A DNA stretch of 64,000 nucleotides from JAHCHG01 sp041394845 (GTDB lineage: Bacteria; Acidobacteriota; Blastocatellia; Pyrinomonadales; Pyrinomonadaceae). The position numbers and the translations under genes are program-made. The notes beneath the pieces were generated by a model. That model had not been told where the DNA came from and ran no database searches. It saw only the letters and a program-made list of their open reading frames with translations. How positions within the stretch are numbered: the stretch's first letter is position 1; the number at the start of each line of letters is the position of its first letter. This document shows positions 24,290 to 32,621 of the stretch, one piece after another. The stretch lies in the NCBI GenBank assembly GCA_041394845.1, contig JAWKHL010000006.1, forward strand, positions 186,001 to 250,000. Reading direction: 5' to 3'.

Positions 24290-25015
24290 TCACAGCCGGA
24301 TGCCGACCGGGCAGACCTTCGGCTTCCGGTATTCCCACGCGAGACAGCCGTCCGACTCAACTTTCGGAGGCGACGGCGACCGCCCGGAAAGCGGCTCCAG
24401 ATGGATCAGAAAATCCAGAAAATCGGCGCTTTCCCATCCGTCCCTGATCCAGGGAGGCGGATCTTCGCCGGAACGCGTGCGGTTGAAATAATCGAGCGGT
24501 TTTTCAAACTCCAGACCCGAGTCGCGACCGAAACCCATCTTGAAGAAATCCGCGCTTTCGATCCGCATCCAGCCGCCGCCCAGATCGTTCGGCGGGTAGG
24601 AATAAACCGTCACCGCGTATTCCCCCGGCAAAACATCGACCAGACAACCGAGTTCGTAGTCGCCATCGTTTTCGGCCGGCGGAAAATCCTCCATATATTC
24701 TTCCAGATCCTCGTCGCAAACGCCCGACACGACCATCCGGCCCGACTCCAGATCGAGTTTCCAGGCAACCCGCGAGGTCCATTCGGAGAGTTCGTCCTCG
24801 CTCAGATCGCCGGTCAAAACCCGCACATTATAGCCGTCGTCCTGATAGAGCGACATCGGCATCACCGCGCCCTGCCCGACGAGGTCCGGCAGATCCCGCC
24901 CCCCGCCGAAAAACTCGTGGAACCGGCCGAAAGGAAATCCTCCCAAACGGCTGTCGGCGGCGTAAAGCAGGCAACCGGCTTCCTGAATCGTGAAATCGAT
25001 CTCGTTTCGCTTCAT
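24290..25015 (-). CDS. Unrecognised cytoplasmic protein, 241 residues
   Basis: I do not recognise this family. The protein is acidic, with no signal peptide or membrane helix. It starts MKRNEIDFTIQEAGCLLYAA, has an acidic middle (CDEDLEEYMEDFPPAENDGD), then PGEYAVTVYSYPPNDLGGGW, and ends WEYRKPKVCPVGIRL. The mix of aromatic and acidic residues recalls SMI1/KNR4-type or other immunity-like folds, but this is only an impression. It starts 12 bases after the stop of the 151-residue gene on the same strand, so the two form a small operon closed by the terminator at 24186. Confidence 0.8.
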   Translation of the reverse strand: MKRNEIDFTIQEAGCLLYAADSRLGGFPFGRFHEFFGGGRDLPDLVGQGAVMPMSLYQDDGYNVRVLTGDLSEDELSEWTSRVAWKLDLESGRMVVSGVCDEDLEEYMEDFPPAENDGDYELGCLVDVLPGEYAVTVYSYPPNDLGGGWMRIESADFFKMGFGRDSGLEFEKPLDYFNRTRSGEDPPPWIRDGWESADFLDFLIHLEPLSGRSPSPPKVESDGCLAWEYRKPKVCPVGIRL

Positions 25016-25027
25016 AATTTCTCTCCC

Positions 25028-25483
25028 TCAGGCAAAGGCGAACTCGTTCGACAGGATCGGCAAAACCTTCAGATCGGGGCCGACGAAACCGAGCCTCGCT
25101 TCGACCGAAAACAGCTTTTCCCGCGTGTAATATTCGAGCGGCAAACGGGTGTCGTGGCAACGGTCGAGCAAACCGTTGGCCAGTTTCGCCAGACTCGTCT
25201 CTCCGGGATGTCCTTCGAGAAACCCGGCGATCGTCCTCAGCCAGAAGACGGTCAGCGTCTCGTGATAACCGCTGGTTTCCGTATTGGGCGTGCCGTGGGC
25301 GTCGTTGAGCCAGTAGATCCCGTCGCTCATCAGATTTTTCGCCACCCCGAAAGGGTGATGAAGACAGTAATAAAGCCCGACCGTCAGATGCGCCGCATGG
25401 GTCCAGTCAGTTTTTTCCAAAGTCCTTTCTTCGAAGGCCTTAACCAGAAGACTCACTTCGTCGTCATGTTTATAGATCATCAT
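25028..25483 (-). CDS. Conserved protein of unknown function, WTHAAHL family
   Basis: A 151-residue soluble, mostly helical protein. Conserved-looking motifs are LEKTDWTHAAHLTVGLYYCL, LNDAHGTPNTETSGYHETLT and the closing hydrophobic tail. Proteins with the same WTHxAHL and GYHETLT motifs occur in many bacteria without an assigned role; this is from memory of the family, not a search. The several His and Glu in those motifs could bind a metal. First gene of a two-gene unit with the 241-residue protein. Confidence 0.82.
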   Translation of the reverse strand: MMIYKHDDEVSLLVKAFEERTLEKTDWTHAAHLTVGLYYCLHHPFGVAKNLMSDGIYWLNDAHGTPNTETSGYHETLTVFWLRTIAGFLEGHPGETSLAKLANGLLDRCHDTRLPLEYYTREKLFSVEARLGFVGPDLKVLPILSNEFAFA

Positions 25484-25488
25484 AAGTG

Positions 25489-25523
25489 GTTAATCGTAAA
25501 TAGTTAATTGTTAATTGTAAGAA
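25489..25523. repeat. Heptamer array upstream of the WTHAAHL-family gene
   Basis: GTTAATC, GTAAATA, GTTAATT, GTTAATT and a partial unit form a 7-base-period array starting six bases from the start codon of the minus-strand gene. The unit matches the array at 33628. Confidence 0.75.
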
Positions 25524-25671
25524 CCATCGTTTTACTTAAAAACTCTCTTTATCAAATAAAATTTATCGACAAACCGCGAAGGGGCTGTCCGCCGATCCCG
25601 ATAAAAATAGCAAACTCCCGCCGCCGACGGAATACCCTTTCGGGTGGGTAAATCAAAAAAGCGGGTTTGAT

Positions 25672-25764
25672 TTTTTTTGCCACAGAGGACACGGAGGACA
25701 GGAGAAAACGTTTTTCCGTCTTAAAATCACCTCGGTGAACTCCGTGTCCTCTGTGGCAAAAAAA
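25672..25764. repeat. Perfect 25-base inverted repeat in a 350-base gap
   Basis: TTTTTTTGCCACAGAGGACA begins the left arm (25672-25696) and its exact reverse complement ends the right arm (25740-25764). The loop is 43 bases. The rest of the gap 25484-25833 holds the heptamer array and a short ATCAAA/TTTGAT hairpin at about 25652-25671, and no gene. The GAGGACAC direct unit is again short-period (GAGGACAC, GGAGGACA). Confidence 0.85.
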
Positions 25765-25833
25765 TGATTTTTTTACAGATTCACAAGGTTAGTTAGTGCC
25801 GGTTCCGGTCGCCTGATCTTCAAAAGTTCCGAT

Positions 25834-26493
25834 TTATCTGACCAGCCGGTTCTGCAACGCCTTGGCGACGGCCTCGCTCTTTGAATGAACCTGAAGTTTT
25901 TCGTAGATGTGCCGCATATGGAACTTGATGGTGTTGTAGCTGACGCCCAGTTCTTCGGCGGCCGTCGTGTAATTGTGGCCTTCGACGAGCAGTTTCAAAA
26001 GCCGCGTTTCGTGCGGGGTCAGATCATAATCGACCCGTTCGGGCGGGCGGACCTCGCGGAACAGGCGGATGACCCGCGAGGCGACCTCGGGCGACATCGG
26101 CGCGCCGCCCGAAACGGCTTCGCGGATGTTTTCGATGATCTTGGCCGGCGACGTCCTTTTCAAGAGATAACCGCTCGCTCCGGCGCACAGAGCGTCGAAG
26201 ATCCGTTCGTCGTCGTCGTAAACCGTCAGCATCAGAACGGTCATTGTCGGAAACAGTTCCTTGAGAATCCGGACCCCTTCGATCCCGCTCATGCCCGGCA
26301 GGCCGATGTCCGAGAGCAGAACGTCCGGGACGTTGCCCTTGATGCGCGGAATGGCTTCCTCCATCGAACGGAAAGCCCCGGAACAGTTAAACCCGTCGGT
26401 AAAATTGATGAGCGTCGCCAGTCCCTCGCGGATGTTGCGCATATCCTCGACGATGGCCGTTTTGATGATGGTCGATGCCGCTGTTATTTCCAT
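25834..26493 (-). CDS. NarL/FixJ-type response regulator
   Basis: A 219-residue two-component regulator. The receiver domain occupies about 10-125: AIVEDMRNIREG gives the acidic pocket, DVLLSDIGLPGMSG holds the phospho-acceptor Asp, MLTVYDDDE the conserved Thr, and LLKRTSP the Lys. A LuxR-type helix-turn-helix follows (about 150-215: LTPHETRLLKLLVEGHNY, AEELGVSYNTIKFHMRHIYE). The start is placed at ATG 26493; the longer frame enters the upstream kinase gene. It is 19 bases downstream of that kinase gene, so the two are a cognate pair. Confidence 0.93.
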   Translation of the reverse strand: MEITAASTIIKTAIVEDMRNIREGLATLINFTDGFNCSGAFRSMEEAIPRIKGNVPDVLLSDIGLPGMSGIEGVRILKELFPTMTVLMLTVYDDDERIFDALCAGASGYLLKRTSPAKIIENIREAVSGGAPMSPEVASRVIRLFREVRPPERVDYDLTPHETRLLKLLVEGHNYTTAAEELGVSYNTIKFHMRHIYEKLQVHSKSEAVAKALQNRLVR

Positions 26494-26512
26494 AAGTCTG
26501 AAAGCAAATCTA

Positions 26513-29500
26513 TCACGCCCGCACCCCGGCGTCGCCACCCGTGCGGGTGGTTGAATCGAGCGGCTGGATCAGAATAACGGTCGTCCCACGCCCCGGTTCC
26601 GAGATGACCTCGATCCGCCCGTTCATCTCGGCGGCCCGTTTCTTTATGCTCGGAAGACCGTTGCCACCGAAATCGCCCGGATCTTCGACCGCCGCCGGAA
26701 TCTCCGCCGCATCCGGAGCGAATCCCCGTCCGTCATCGGAAATCTCGAGCCGCAGATCCAGATCATCCGAAATTCCGATCTCGACCCCGACCTTTTTCGC
26801 CCCGGAATGTTTGACGACGTTGTTGATCGATTCCTTGAAGATCAGAAAAACCTCGCGCCGGACGTTGGAATTGACGACCGTCTGATCAAAAGCGTGCGAA
26901 GCGTGAAACTGAAGACCGATCCCCCGGGCCGTCAGGACATCCGAAGCGAAACGCCTCATTCTCTGCGTCAGATCCGAAAAATGATCCTTGGCCGGGTTGA
27001 TCGACCAGACGATGTCGCTCATCGACTCGACCAACTCGTTGGAAACGCTGGAAATGGCCCGCAGAGGTTCCGAGATGCCGTTCCGGCTCTGAGCCTGAGC
27101 GACCTCGGACAAAACCGCGATCTGGGTCAGGGATGCGCCGATGTCGTCGTGGAGATCGGTGGCGATCCGCGAGCGGACCCGTTCGAGTTCGGCCAAACGT
27201 TCTTCGCGCGATTTCCGCAGATTTTCCTCCGCCAGCCGGGCATCTTCGAGAGCCTCGTTGACCTCGCGCAAGCGGTTCAGACGATAACGGTAAATACCCG
27301 TGATGATGAGCGCGGCCCCGAGAGCGCACAGAGCGATGAACCACCAGCGCGCCCAGATCGGGGGCAGAATCCGGAATTCGATGACGGCCGGATCGTCGCT
27401 GGCGACGCCCTCGGAATTGACCGCCCGGACCAGAAACCGATAGGCCGCCGGTTGCAGGTTGGCGTAATTGACGGTTCTTTGTTCGGTCGGAGCGCTCCAA
27501 TCGGCGTCGGCGCCTTCGAGTTTGTACTGATAGCGCAGGGTTTCTCCGGCGCGGAAATCGAGACCGAAAAATTCGATCTGCAGATTGTTTTCGATGTGCG
27601 AAAGCTCCTCTCTCTCGATCCGCCCGTCGCCCAGATCGGAAACCGGCTGATCGACTCCGGCGATCCGCAGACCGCCGATAAAAACGCGCGGCGGCGAGGA
27701 TCTCTCGTCAGGCAATGGAATCAGACGCGAAACGCCGTCGTTGGTGGCGAACCACAGATCGCCGTTTTTATCGCAATGCGAATCGACGACGAAATCCGCC
27801 GCCAGACCGTCGTTGACCGAATAATGTTTGATGTGCCCCGTATCGGGCGACAGCCGGTCAACGCCCCGGGCCGTTCCCACATAGACCCGGCCGAAACGGT
27901 CTTCGGTGATCGTCCGGACGTTGTTGCTCGACAGGCCGTCGGCCACCGTCAGATAGGCGAAAGAAGGCTTTTTCGCGCTGGTATCGTCCAGCCGGAGCAG
28001 ACCGCCGATGGTCGAACCGATCCACAAACGCCCCTTGCCGTCCAGATGCAGGTCCGACAACAGCCCCTCCGGCAAACCGTCATCCTCGGAAAACGATTCG
28101 AACCTCTCGCCGTCAAACCGGGCCAGACCTCCTTCGTAAAAGCCGAACCAGATGTTTCCGTGGCGGTCTTCGGCAAAACAGGAGGGAGATTTTTGCGACG
28201 GAAAATCCTCCGCTTCCGAGAAGCTGTAAAATTTTTCGTCGCCTTTTTTCAAACGGGCCAAACCGTGCCCGTCGCCCGAAAGACCGCGGGTCGAAACCCA
28301 GATATCGCCCCCCGAATCTTCGAAGATCTGGTAGATTCCGGTGGATTTCAGTCCGTCCTGTTCGGTGTAGGTGCGGGTCGGGCGGCGACCGTTCAACCCC
28401 GCGAAATCGGCCACTCCCGAAAAACGGTAGAGGCTGCCGTTGGTCAGAAACCACCAGTCGCCGTTCGAAGACCGGAAGACGTGGCGCGATGTCCAGAAAT
28501 GTCTGGGATTGGCCTCGATCGCCGGCCGGACGTTCTGGAATCCCTTGCCGTCGAAACGGCTGATGTAAGAATCGGAATTGGCAAAATAAAGATCGCCGTC
28601 CCGATCCTCGTTGACGGCGAAAAACCGCGCCGAAACCGCGCCGTCGTTCGGGCCGTAGGTTATCAAACCCTGCCGGTCGAGGCGGGCCAAACCGGCGTAA
28701 CCGCCGATCCACAGATTCCCGGCCGCGTCTTCTCCCATCCGGCCCATCGCGTTCGGCAATCCCTCGCCGGCGCTGTGGATCTGCAAAACCCCGCCCCTGA
28801 TCTCAAGCAGATTCTTTTCGGCCACAATCCAAACCGTTCCGTCCGAGGTCTGAAGCAGTCTCATCGAAGTCGAATCTTCGACCAGAGCCGGATTGGTCAA
28901 TTGAAATATCTCGCCGCCCTTTTTCGGCAAAGGAACATTTTCTCCGGGGCGAAGCTCGAAAAGCGCGGTCGGTTCAAGCCGTTGGACGGAGATCGGCCCG
29001 CTCTGAGCGAACGCCTCGGCCGGTTCGAGTTTGAGGACCAACAGCTGATCGTCCCTGGCCAGCCAGACCCTTCCGCTTTTGTCGAGGATCATCGACACCG
29101 TGCCGCTTCCGCCGAGCAAAACCTTGTCATCCTGATACATCAGAATCCGCCCGTCCGGCAAGCGGCGGATCAATCCCCAGGTGGTGTTGACCAGCAGCGA
29201 GCCGTCGCCGGCTTCGAAGATCTGAAACGCGACAAAAGTGATGTTCGGTCGGGGAGGCAGATTCCAGTCGACCTTGACGAATTCGTCTTTGCCGTCCTTT
29301 TTTTCCAGATGAAAAATTCCGCCCGACGCCAACCAGACGTTGCCTCTTGAATCCTCAAAGACGGTTCCGCGCCAGCCGGAAACATATTCGGCGTCGATCC
29401 GCGGCGTTCCGCCCGCTCCGGTCGGCGAGATCCTGTTCGGGTCGAATCGAAAAAGGCCGCCGGTGGTCGAGATCCAGTAGTTGCCGTCGCGCGTTTCGTA

Positions 29501-29770
29501 GATCATCTCGATCCCGGGCGGCGCGTCCTTTTCGCCGACCTGATAGGTGACGAATCTGGAGCCGTCGAAGCGGGAAAGCCCGTCGCGGGTCGAAAACCAC
29601 ATGAAACCGCGCGAATCGCTGAAGACCGAATCGACGAAACTGCTGCCCAGCCCGTCGGCCGAAGTGTAGATCTTGACCGGCAGACGCTCGGCCGATATGG
29701 AGGTCAGAAAAACAAGCGGGATCAGAACGGAAAAAAGCGTTCTGAACAGTTTTGGGGGGCTTGTTTTCAT
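26513..29770 (-). CDS. Sensor histidine kinase with periplasmic regulator-propeller domain
   Basis: A 1085-residue membrane kinase. A signal peptide is followed by about 700 residues of two-component-regulator propeller repeats, each of the form FxEDRxGNIWxG or DSRGFMWFSTRDGLSRFDG, that make two seven-bladed propellers. Then comes a Y_Y_Y beta domain (about 740-800, AYRFLVRAVNSEG), a membrane helix (about 808-828) and a short coiled coil. The HisKA_3 domain has the phospho-acceptor His in ATDLHDDIGASLTQIA. The HATPase domain has ISDDGRGFAP and GNGLPSIKKRAAEM. The layout is that of one-piece sensors of surface polysaccharide or breakdown products, but the ligand is unknown. It drives the adjacent NarL-type regulator. 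Confidence 0.94.
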   Translation of the reverse strand: MKTSPPKLFRTLFSVLIPLVFLTSISAERLPVKIYTSADGLGSSFVDSVFSDSRGFMWFSTRDGLSRFDGSRFVTYQVGEKDAPPGIEMIYETRDGNYWISTTGGLFRFDPNRISPTGAGGTPRIDAEYVSGWRGTVFEDSRGNVWLASGGIFHLEKKDGKDEFVKVDWNLPPRPNITFVAFQIFEAGDGSLLVNTTWGLIRRLPDGRILMYQDDKVLLGGSGTVSMILDKSGRVWLARDDQLLVLKLEPAEAFAQSGPISVQRLEPTALFELRPGENVPLPKKGGEIFQLTNPALVEDSTSMRLLQTSDGTVWIVAEKNLLEIRGGVLQIHSAGEGLPNAMGRMGEDAAGNLWIGGYAGLARLDRQGLITYGPNDGAVSARFFAVNEDRDGDLYFANSDSYISRFDGKGFQNVRPAIEANPRHFWTSRHVFRSSNGDWWFLTNGSLYRFSGVADFAGLNGRRPTRTYTEQDGLKSTGIYQIFEDSGGDIWVSTRGLSGDGHGLARLKKGDEKFYSFSEAEDFPSQKSPSCFAEDRHGNIWFGFYEGGLARFDGERFESFSEDDGLPEGLLSDLHLDGKGRLWIGSTIGGLLRLDDTSAKKPSFAYLTVADGLSSNNVRTITEDRFGRVYVGTARGVDRLSPDTGHIKHYSVNDGLAADFVVDSHCDKNGDLWFATNDGVSRLIPLPDERSSPPRVFIGGLRIAGVDQPVSDLGDGRIEREELSHIENNLQIEFFGLDFRAGETLRYQYKLEGADADWSAPTEQRTVNYANLQPAAYRFLVRAVNSEGVASDDPAVIEFRILPPIWARWWFIALCALGAALIITGIYRYRLNRLREVNEALEDARLAEENLRKSREERLAELERVRSRIATDLHDDIGASLTQIAVLSEVAQAQSRNGISEPLRAISSVSNELVESMSDIVWSINPAKDHFSDLTQRMRRFASDVLTARGIGLQFHASHAFDQTVVNSNVRREVFLIFKESINNVVKHSGAKKVGVEIGISDDLDLRLEISDDGRGFAPDAAEIPAAVEDPGDFGGNGLPSIKKRAAEMNGRIEVISEPGRGTTVILIQPLDSTTRTGGDAGVRA

Positions 29771-29884
29771 ATGTTTGAAGGGAAACTGAATTCATTATTA
29801 AACCAATTTCTCCGAATTGGCAATCGAAAATCGGGACTTGACCGGAGGGGGGAAAATTCGTCAGATTATTTCCTGCGGGAACTT

Positions 29885-30367
29885 ATGCGCCGAAAGAGAA
29901 GGAAAAGAGAGGATCTGCCGAACTTTCACCGGATCAACGAGAATTTTTACCGGGGCGGTCAGCCGACGGCCGAAGGCATCAGAAAACTGGCCGAACTCGG
30001 CGTGAAAACCATCATCTGTTTCCGCGATTCCCGCTCTCGCATCCGGCGCGAACGCGAACTGGCCGAAGACTGCGGCCTGAAATTCATCAACCTTCACCTG
30101 AGCAACTGGTTCTCGGCCCGCGACGAAGAGATCGACCGCGTCCTGGAAGTGATCCGCGATCGCGTCAACCAGCCCGTTTTCATCCACTGCAAACGCGGAG
30201 CCGACCGGACCGGCACGGTCGTCGCCGCCTACCGGATGAAATTCGAAGACTGGACCGCCCGCCAGGCCAACCGCGAAGCCAAACAGTTCGGCATCGGCTG
30301 GTGGCAGGTCTGGATGAAAGATTATATTAGAGGTTATTACAAAAGGCTGAAGGATAAACGGAATTGA
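29885..30367 (+). CDS. Dual-specificity/tyrosine phosphatase-like protein
   Basis: A 160-residue cysteine phosphatase. The P-loop is HCKRGADRTG (about residues 107-116) with the catalytic Cys and Arg, and the general-acid loop is probably LSNWFSARDEE. The N-terminal FHRINENFYRGGQPTAEGI is typical of bacterial DSP-PTPase proteins fused to or related to NAD-kinase-associated phosphatases. No signal peptide. The start is set at ATG 29885 because a start at 29771 would leave no room for promoters between this gene and the divergent kinase gene. Confidence 0.85.
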   Translation: MRRKRRKREDLPNFHRINENFYRGGQPTAEGIRKLAELGVKTIICFRDSRSRIRRERELAEDCGLKFINLHLSNWFSARDEEIDRVLEVIRDRVNQPVFIHCKRGADRTGTVVAAYRMKFEDWTARQANREAKQFGIGWWQVWMKDYIRGYYKRLKDKRN

Positions 30368-30480
30368 AAAATCAGAACACAGAGCGGTAGCGGCGTGACA
30401 GTTTTCTTCTCGAAAAAAACAACCTGCTCGAAGAAACCGTTTTGGAAGTTGGGACATCACAGGCAAAAAGAGAGTTGACG

Positions 30481-31086
30481 ATGAACGAAGCAATTATCGA
30501 AAATTATTTGAAGAACGCCGTTGAATCTTTTCGCAATTACAAGCTGATGGCGGAAAGGGCGATCGGGCAGATCTCGGACGAGGATTTTTTTCGCGCCATC
30601 GACGCCGAGGCCAATTCGGTCGCCGTTCTGGTCAAGCATGTCGCCGGCAATCAGTTGTCGAGATGGCGCGACTTTTTGACCTCCGACGGCGAGAAACCGG
30701 ATCGCCGCCGCGACACCGAATTCGAGTTGATGGATGAAACGCGCGAAGATCTGATGCGATTCTGGGAACGGGGCTGGCAAACGCTTTTCGACGCGCTCAC
30801 TCCGCTGACGGCCGAAGATTTCGGCAAAACCGTCCTCATTCGCGGCGAGGCGCACACGGTTTGCGAAGCGATCAACCGGCAGATGACCCATTACGCCTAT
30901 CACGTCGGACAGATCGCTCTGCTGGCCAAGCATTTCCGCTCTTCGAAATGGCAGACCTTGAGCGTTCCGCGCGGGCATTCCGAAGAATTCAACCGATTTC
31001 TGGCCGAAAAAAAAGCCCGGGGCGAAACCCAAAGCCATCCTCTGGCCGGTCCGATGGAATTTGCGCAAAAGAAATCTCAGGGCTGA
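30481..31086 (+). CDS. DUF1572 (DinB-superfamily) protein
   Basis: A 201-residue four-helix-bundle protein. Motifs of DUF1572/DinB are visible: AEANSVAVLVKHVAGNQLSR with the first His ligand, and INRQMTHYAYHVGQIALLAK with the other two His of the metal site. These are putative metal-dependent enzymes, some related to bacillithiol or mycothiol transferases; the substrate is unknown. The ATG at 30481 is preferred over an upstream GTG/TTG-type reading because the family begins about here. Confidence 0.88.
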   Translation: MNEAIIENYLKNAVESFRNYKLMAERAIGQISDEDFFRAIDAEANSVAVLVKHVAGNQLSRWRDFLTSDGEKPDRRRDTEFELMDETREDLMRFWERGWQTLFDALTPLTAEDFGKTVLIRGEAHTVCEAINRQMTHYAYHVGQIALLAKHFRSSKWQTLSVPRGHSEEFNRFLAEKKARGETQSHPLAGPMEFAQKKSQG

Positions 31087-31106
31087 GTTTTGGGTTTTGA
31101 GTCCTG

Positions 31107-31167
31107 GGTTTTGAGTCCCGCCTTCAGGCGGCTAAGCTTTGGCCGCGTAAACGCGGGACTCAAAACC
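31107..31167. repeat. Compound inverted repeat after the DUF1572 gene
   Basis: GGTTTTGAGTCCCGC (31107-31121) and GCGGGACTCAAAACC (31153-31167) are perfect reverse complements. Two smaller hairpins lie inside, CCGCC-TTCA-GGCGG and CCGCG-TAAA-CGCGG. The left arm is preceded by a second copy of its 14-base unit GGGTTTTGAGTCCT, i.e. two times seven. Confidence 0.8.
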
Positions 31168-31252
31168 TGTCGTCGTCAGTTTGCCCCCGGCCGGATAAGG
31201 AATGTTAGAATATCTTCCGGAAAAAAACTTTGAAACTCTGCGGTGAAAAATT

Positions 31253-31807
31253 ATGAAATGTCCTGCCTGCCCCAATGAAAGTCTGGAAAACGTGGAAATA
31301 GAGGCCAATCTGTTTGCCGGAACCTGCGCCGACTGCGGCGGCAAATGGCTCTCGAACGAAAATTATATGAGCTGGCTTGAGTTTCACGGCCAGACATTGC
31401 CGGAGATTCCCGCCGGAGAAGAAAACAATCTGAGCGTCCCGCAGTTTCAGCCGGCCCGGCTCTGTCCGAAAGACCGGAGCATCATGATCAAATACAAGGT
31501 CGGCCGGAACATTCCCTTTACCATCGACCGCTGCGGAAACTGCGCCGGCATCTGGCTCGACCGCGACGAGTGGGAAACCCTCAAGAGCCGCAACCTGCAC
31601 GACGAACTGAACAAGATCTTCACCGAACCGTGGCAGGAAGAGGTTCACCGCGAAGAGATCCGCCGGAATCTGGAGAAGATCTACCGGGAAAAATTCGGCG
31701 AAGACACCTACGCCCGGATCAAGGATTTCAAATCGTGGATGGACCAACACGAAAAACGCAGCGAGATTCTCGCCTATCTGAAAGACGCCAAACCGCTTCA
31801 ATTTTAG
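31253..31807 (+). CDS. TFIIB-type zinc-ribbon protein
   Basis: A 184-residue cytoplasmic protein with two zinc ribbons of the zf-TFIIB type: CPACPNESLENVEIEANLF followed by CADCGGKWLS, and LCPKDRSIMI followed by CGNCAGIWLDRDEWE. The C-terminal 75 residues are helical and charged (EEVHREEIRRNLEKIYREKF). Such proteins are widespread and uncharacterised; nucleic-acid or protein binding is a guess. Its stop codon runs straight into a heptamer array. Confidence 0.88.
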   Translation: MKCPACPNESLENVEIEANLFAGTCADCGGKWLSNENYMSWLEFHGQTLPEIPAGEENNLSVPQFQPARLCPKDRSIMIKYKVGRNIPFTIDRCGNCAGIWLDRDEWETLKSRNLHDELNKIFTEPWQEEVHREEIRRNLEKIYREKFGEDTYARIKDFKSWMDQHEKRSEILAYLKDAKPLQF

Positions 31808-31903
31808 ACTTTAGATTTTAGATTGATTCTCGATTTAGAATTGAATCCTTCCGATTAAGATTCTCAAGAATCCAAAATCCAAAATCCAAAATCTAAAATC
31901 CCT
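31808..31903. repeat. Inverted heptamer arrays between two convergent genes
   Basis: The left part (31808-31832) has ACTTTAG, ATTTTAG, ATTGATT. The right part (31869-31903) has AATCCAA three times, AATCTAA and AATCCC in the opposite sense. The array abuts the stop codons of both flanking genes, and its last two bases even overlap the stop of the PNPOx-like gene. Confidence 0.86.
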
Positions 31904-32519
31904 ACGGCGTCAGCCACCGCATCTCCGATTCTCCGTCTTCTTTCCAGATGAAGAGCGAGCGGCGGTTTCCTTTGACGTCCAGTTCCAGACAATCCAGATA
32001 ATCGACCGTCGATGAGATGACGGCGAAGTTGGCCCGGCCCGCTTCGGACTCTTCCGCCGTCGGTTCGCGGTCGGTCAGATCTTCCGGCAGACCGCTGGTC
32101 GGCTTTTTGCTGATCTGCGTCGGGGCTTCGCCCGTGTAACAACGGCGGCTGAAAAACTCGGTGGCGAACCATTGTTCTTCGGCCAGATCGTCGTCGGTGT
32201 GAATGATGGCCCGGCCGCGGATGCGAAGCTGGAGTTTTTCCTCCGGATGATAAAACAGCCACGAGACGCGCGGGTTGGCCCGGATCTCCCTGATCTTCGG
32301 CGAACCCAGATGAGTGTGAAAAGCCAGTCGCGGCGGGCGGCGCCAGAAGCGGCGCAGGACGACGACCCGCAAACCGGGGGCCGCGTCATCGCCCTCTTCG
32401 ACCGTTCCGAAAACCGGCGTGTGAAACGGATGCCGCCGGTCGAGCGTTCCCATATCCAGATGTTTCCAGGCTTTTTTGAGAATCTCGCCGTGTGAAACAG
32501 GTTTATCCCAAATGCTCAT
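31902..32519 (-). CDS. Pyridoxamine 5'-phosphate oxidase-like FMN-binding protein
   Basis: A 205-residue split-barrel flavoprotein. The FMN-site region is GLRVVVLRRFWRRPPRLAFHT followed by SPKIREIRANPRVSWLFYHP, and QLRIRGRAIIH is the third conserved strand. The C-terminal part ends LFIWKEDGESEMRWLTP, as in PNPOx-like general-stress proteins and the Alr4036 group. True pyridoxamine phosphate oxidase activity is not assured. Cytoplasmic. Confidence 0.87.
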   Translation of the reverse strand: MSIWDKPVSHGEILKKAWKHLDMGTLDRRHPFHTPVFGTVEEGDDAAPGLRVVVLRRFWRRPPRLAFHTHLGSPKIREIRANPRVSWLFYHPEEKLQLRIRGRAIIHTDDDLAEEQWFATEFFSRRCYTGEAPTQISKKPTSGLPEDLTDREPTAEESEAGRANFAVISSTVDYLDCLELDVKGNRRSLFIWKEDGESEMRWLTP

Positions 32520-32544
32520 AAGATCTTCGAGTCAAAAAAATTCA

Positions 32545-32620
32545 GGGAGTCCGGTGAGTCTGGTGAGTCAAAAGTTCTCCGAACTTACAAAACTCTCACC
32601 ACACCGCCAAACTCTCCGCA
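32545..32620. repeat. Nine-base-period inverted repeat between PNPOx-like and isocitrate dehydrogenase genes
   Basis: GTCCGGTGA, GTCTGGTGA and GTCAAAAG are 9-base units. A right arm (about 32590-32618, ACTCTCACCACACCGCCAAA) is a diverged reverse complement. The 9-base period, not 7, sets it apart from the other arrays. Confidence 0.5.
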
Positions 32621-32621
32621 T

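Noticed and set aside
26807..29350. An 847-codon open frame on the plus strand across the sensor kinase gene.
   Set aside because: It mirrors the kinase codons, has no recognisable domain and no ribosome-binding site; the kinase frame is complete.
29771..29884. Longer N-terminus for the DSP-type phosphatase.
   Set aside because: It would start next to the divergent kinase start codon with no promoter space, and the extra residues do not belong to the phosphatase fold.
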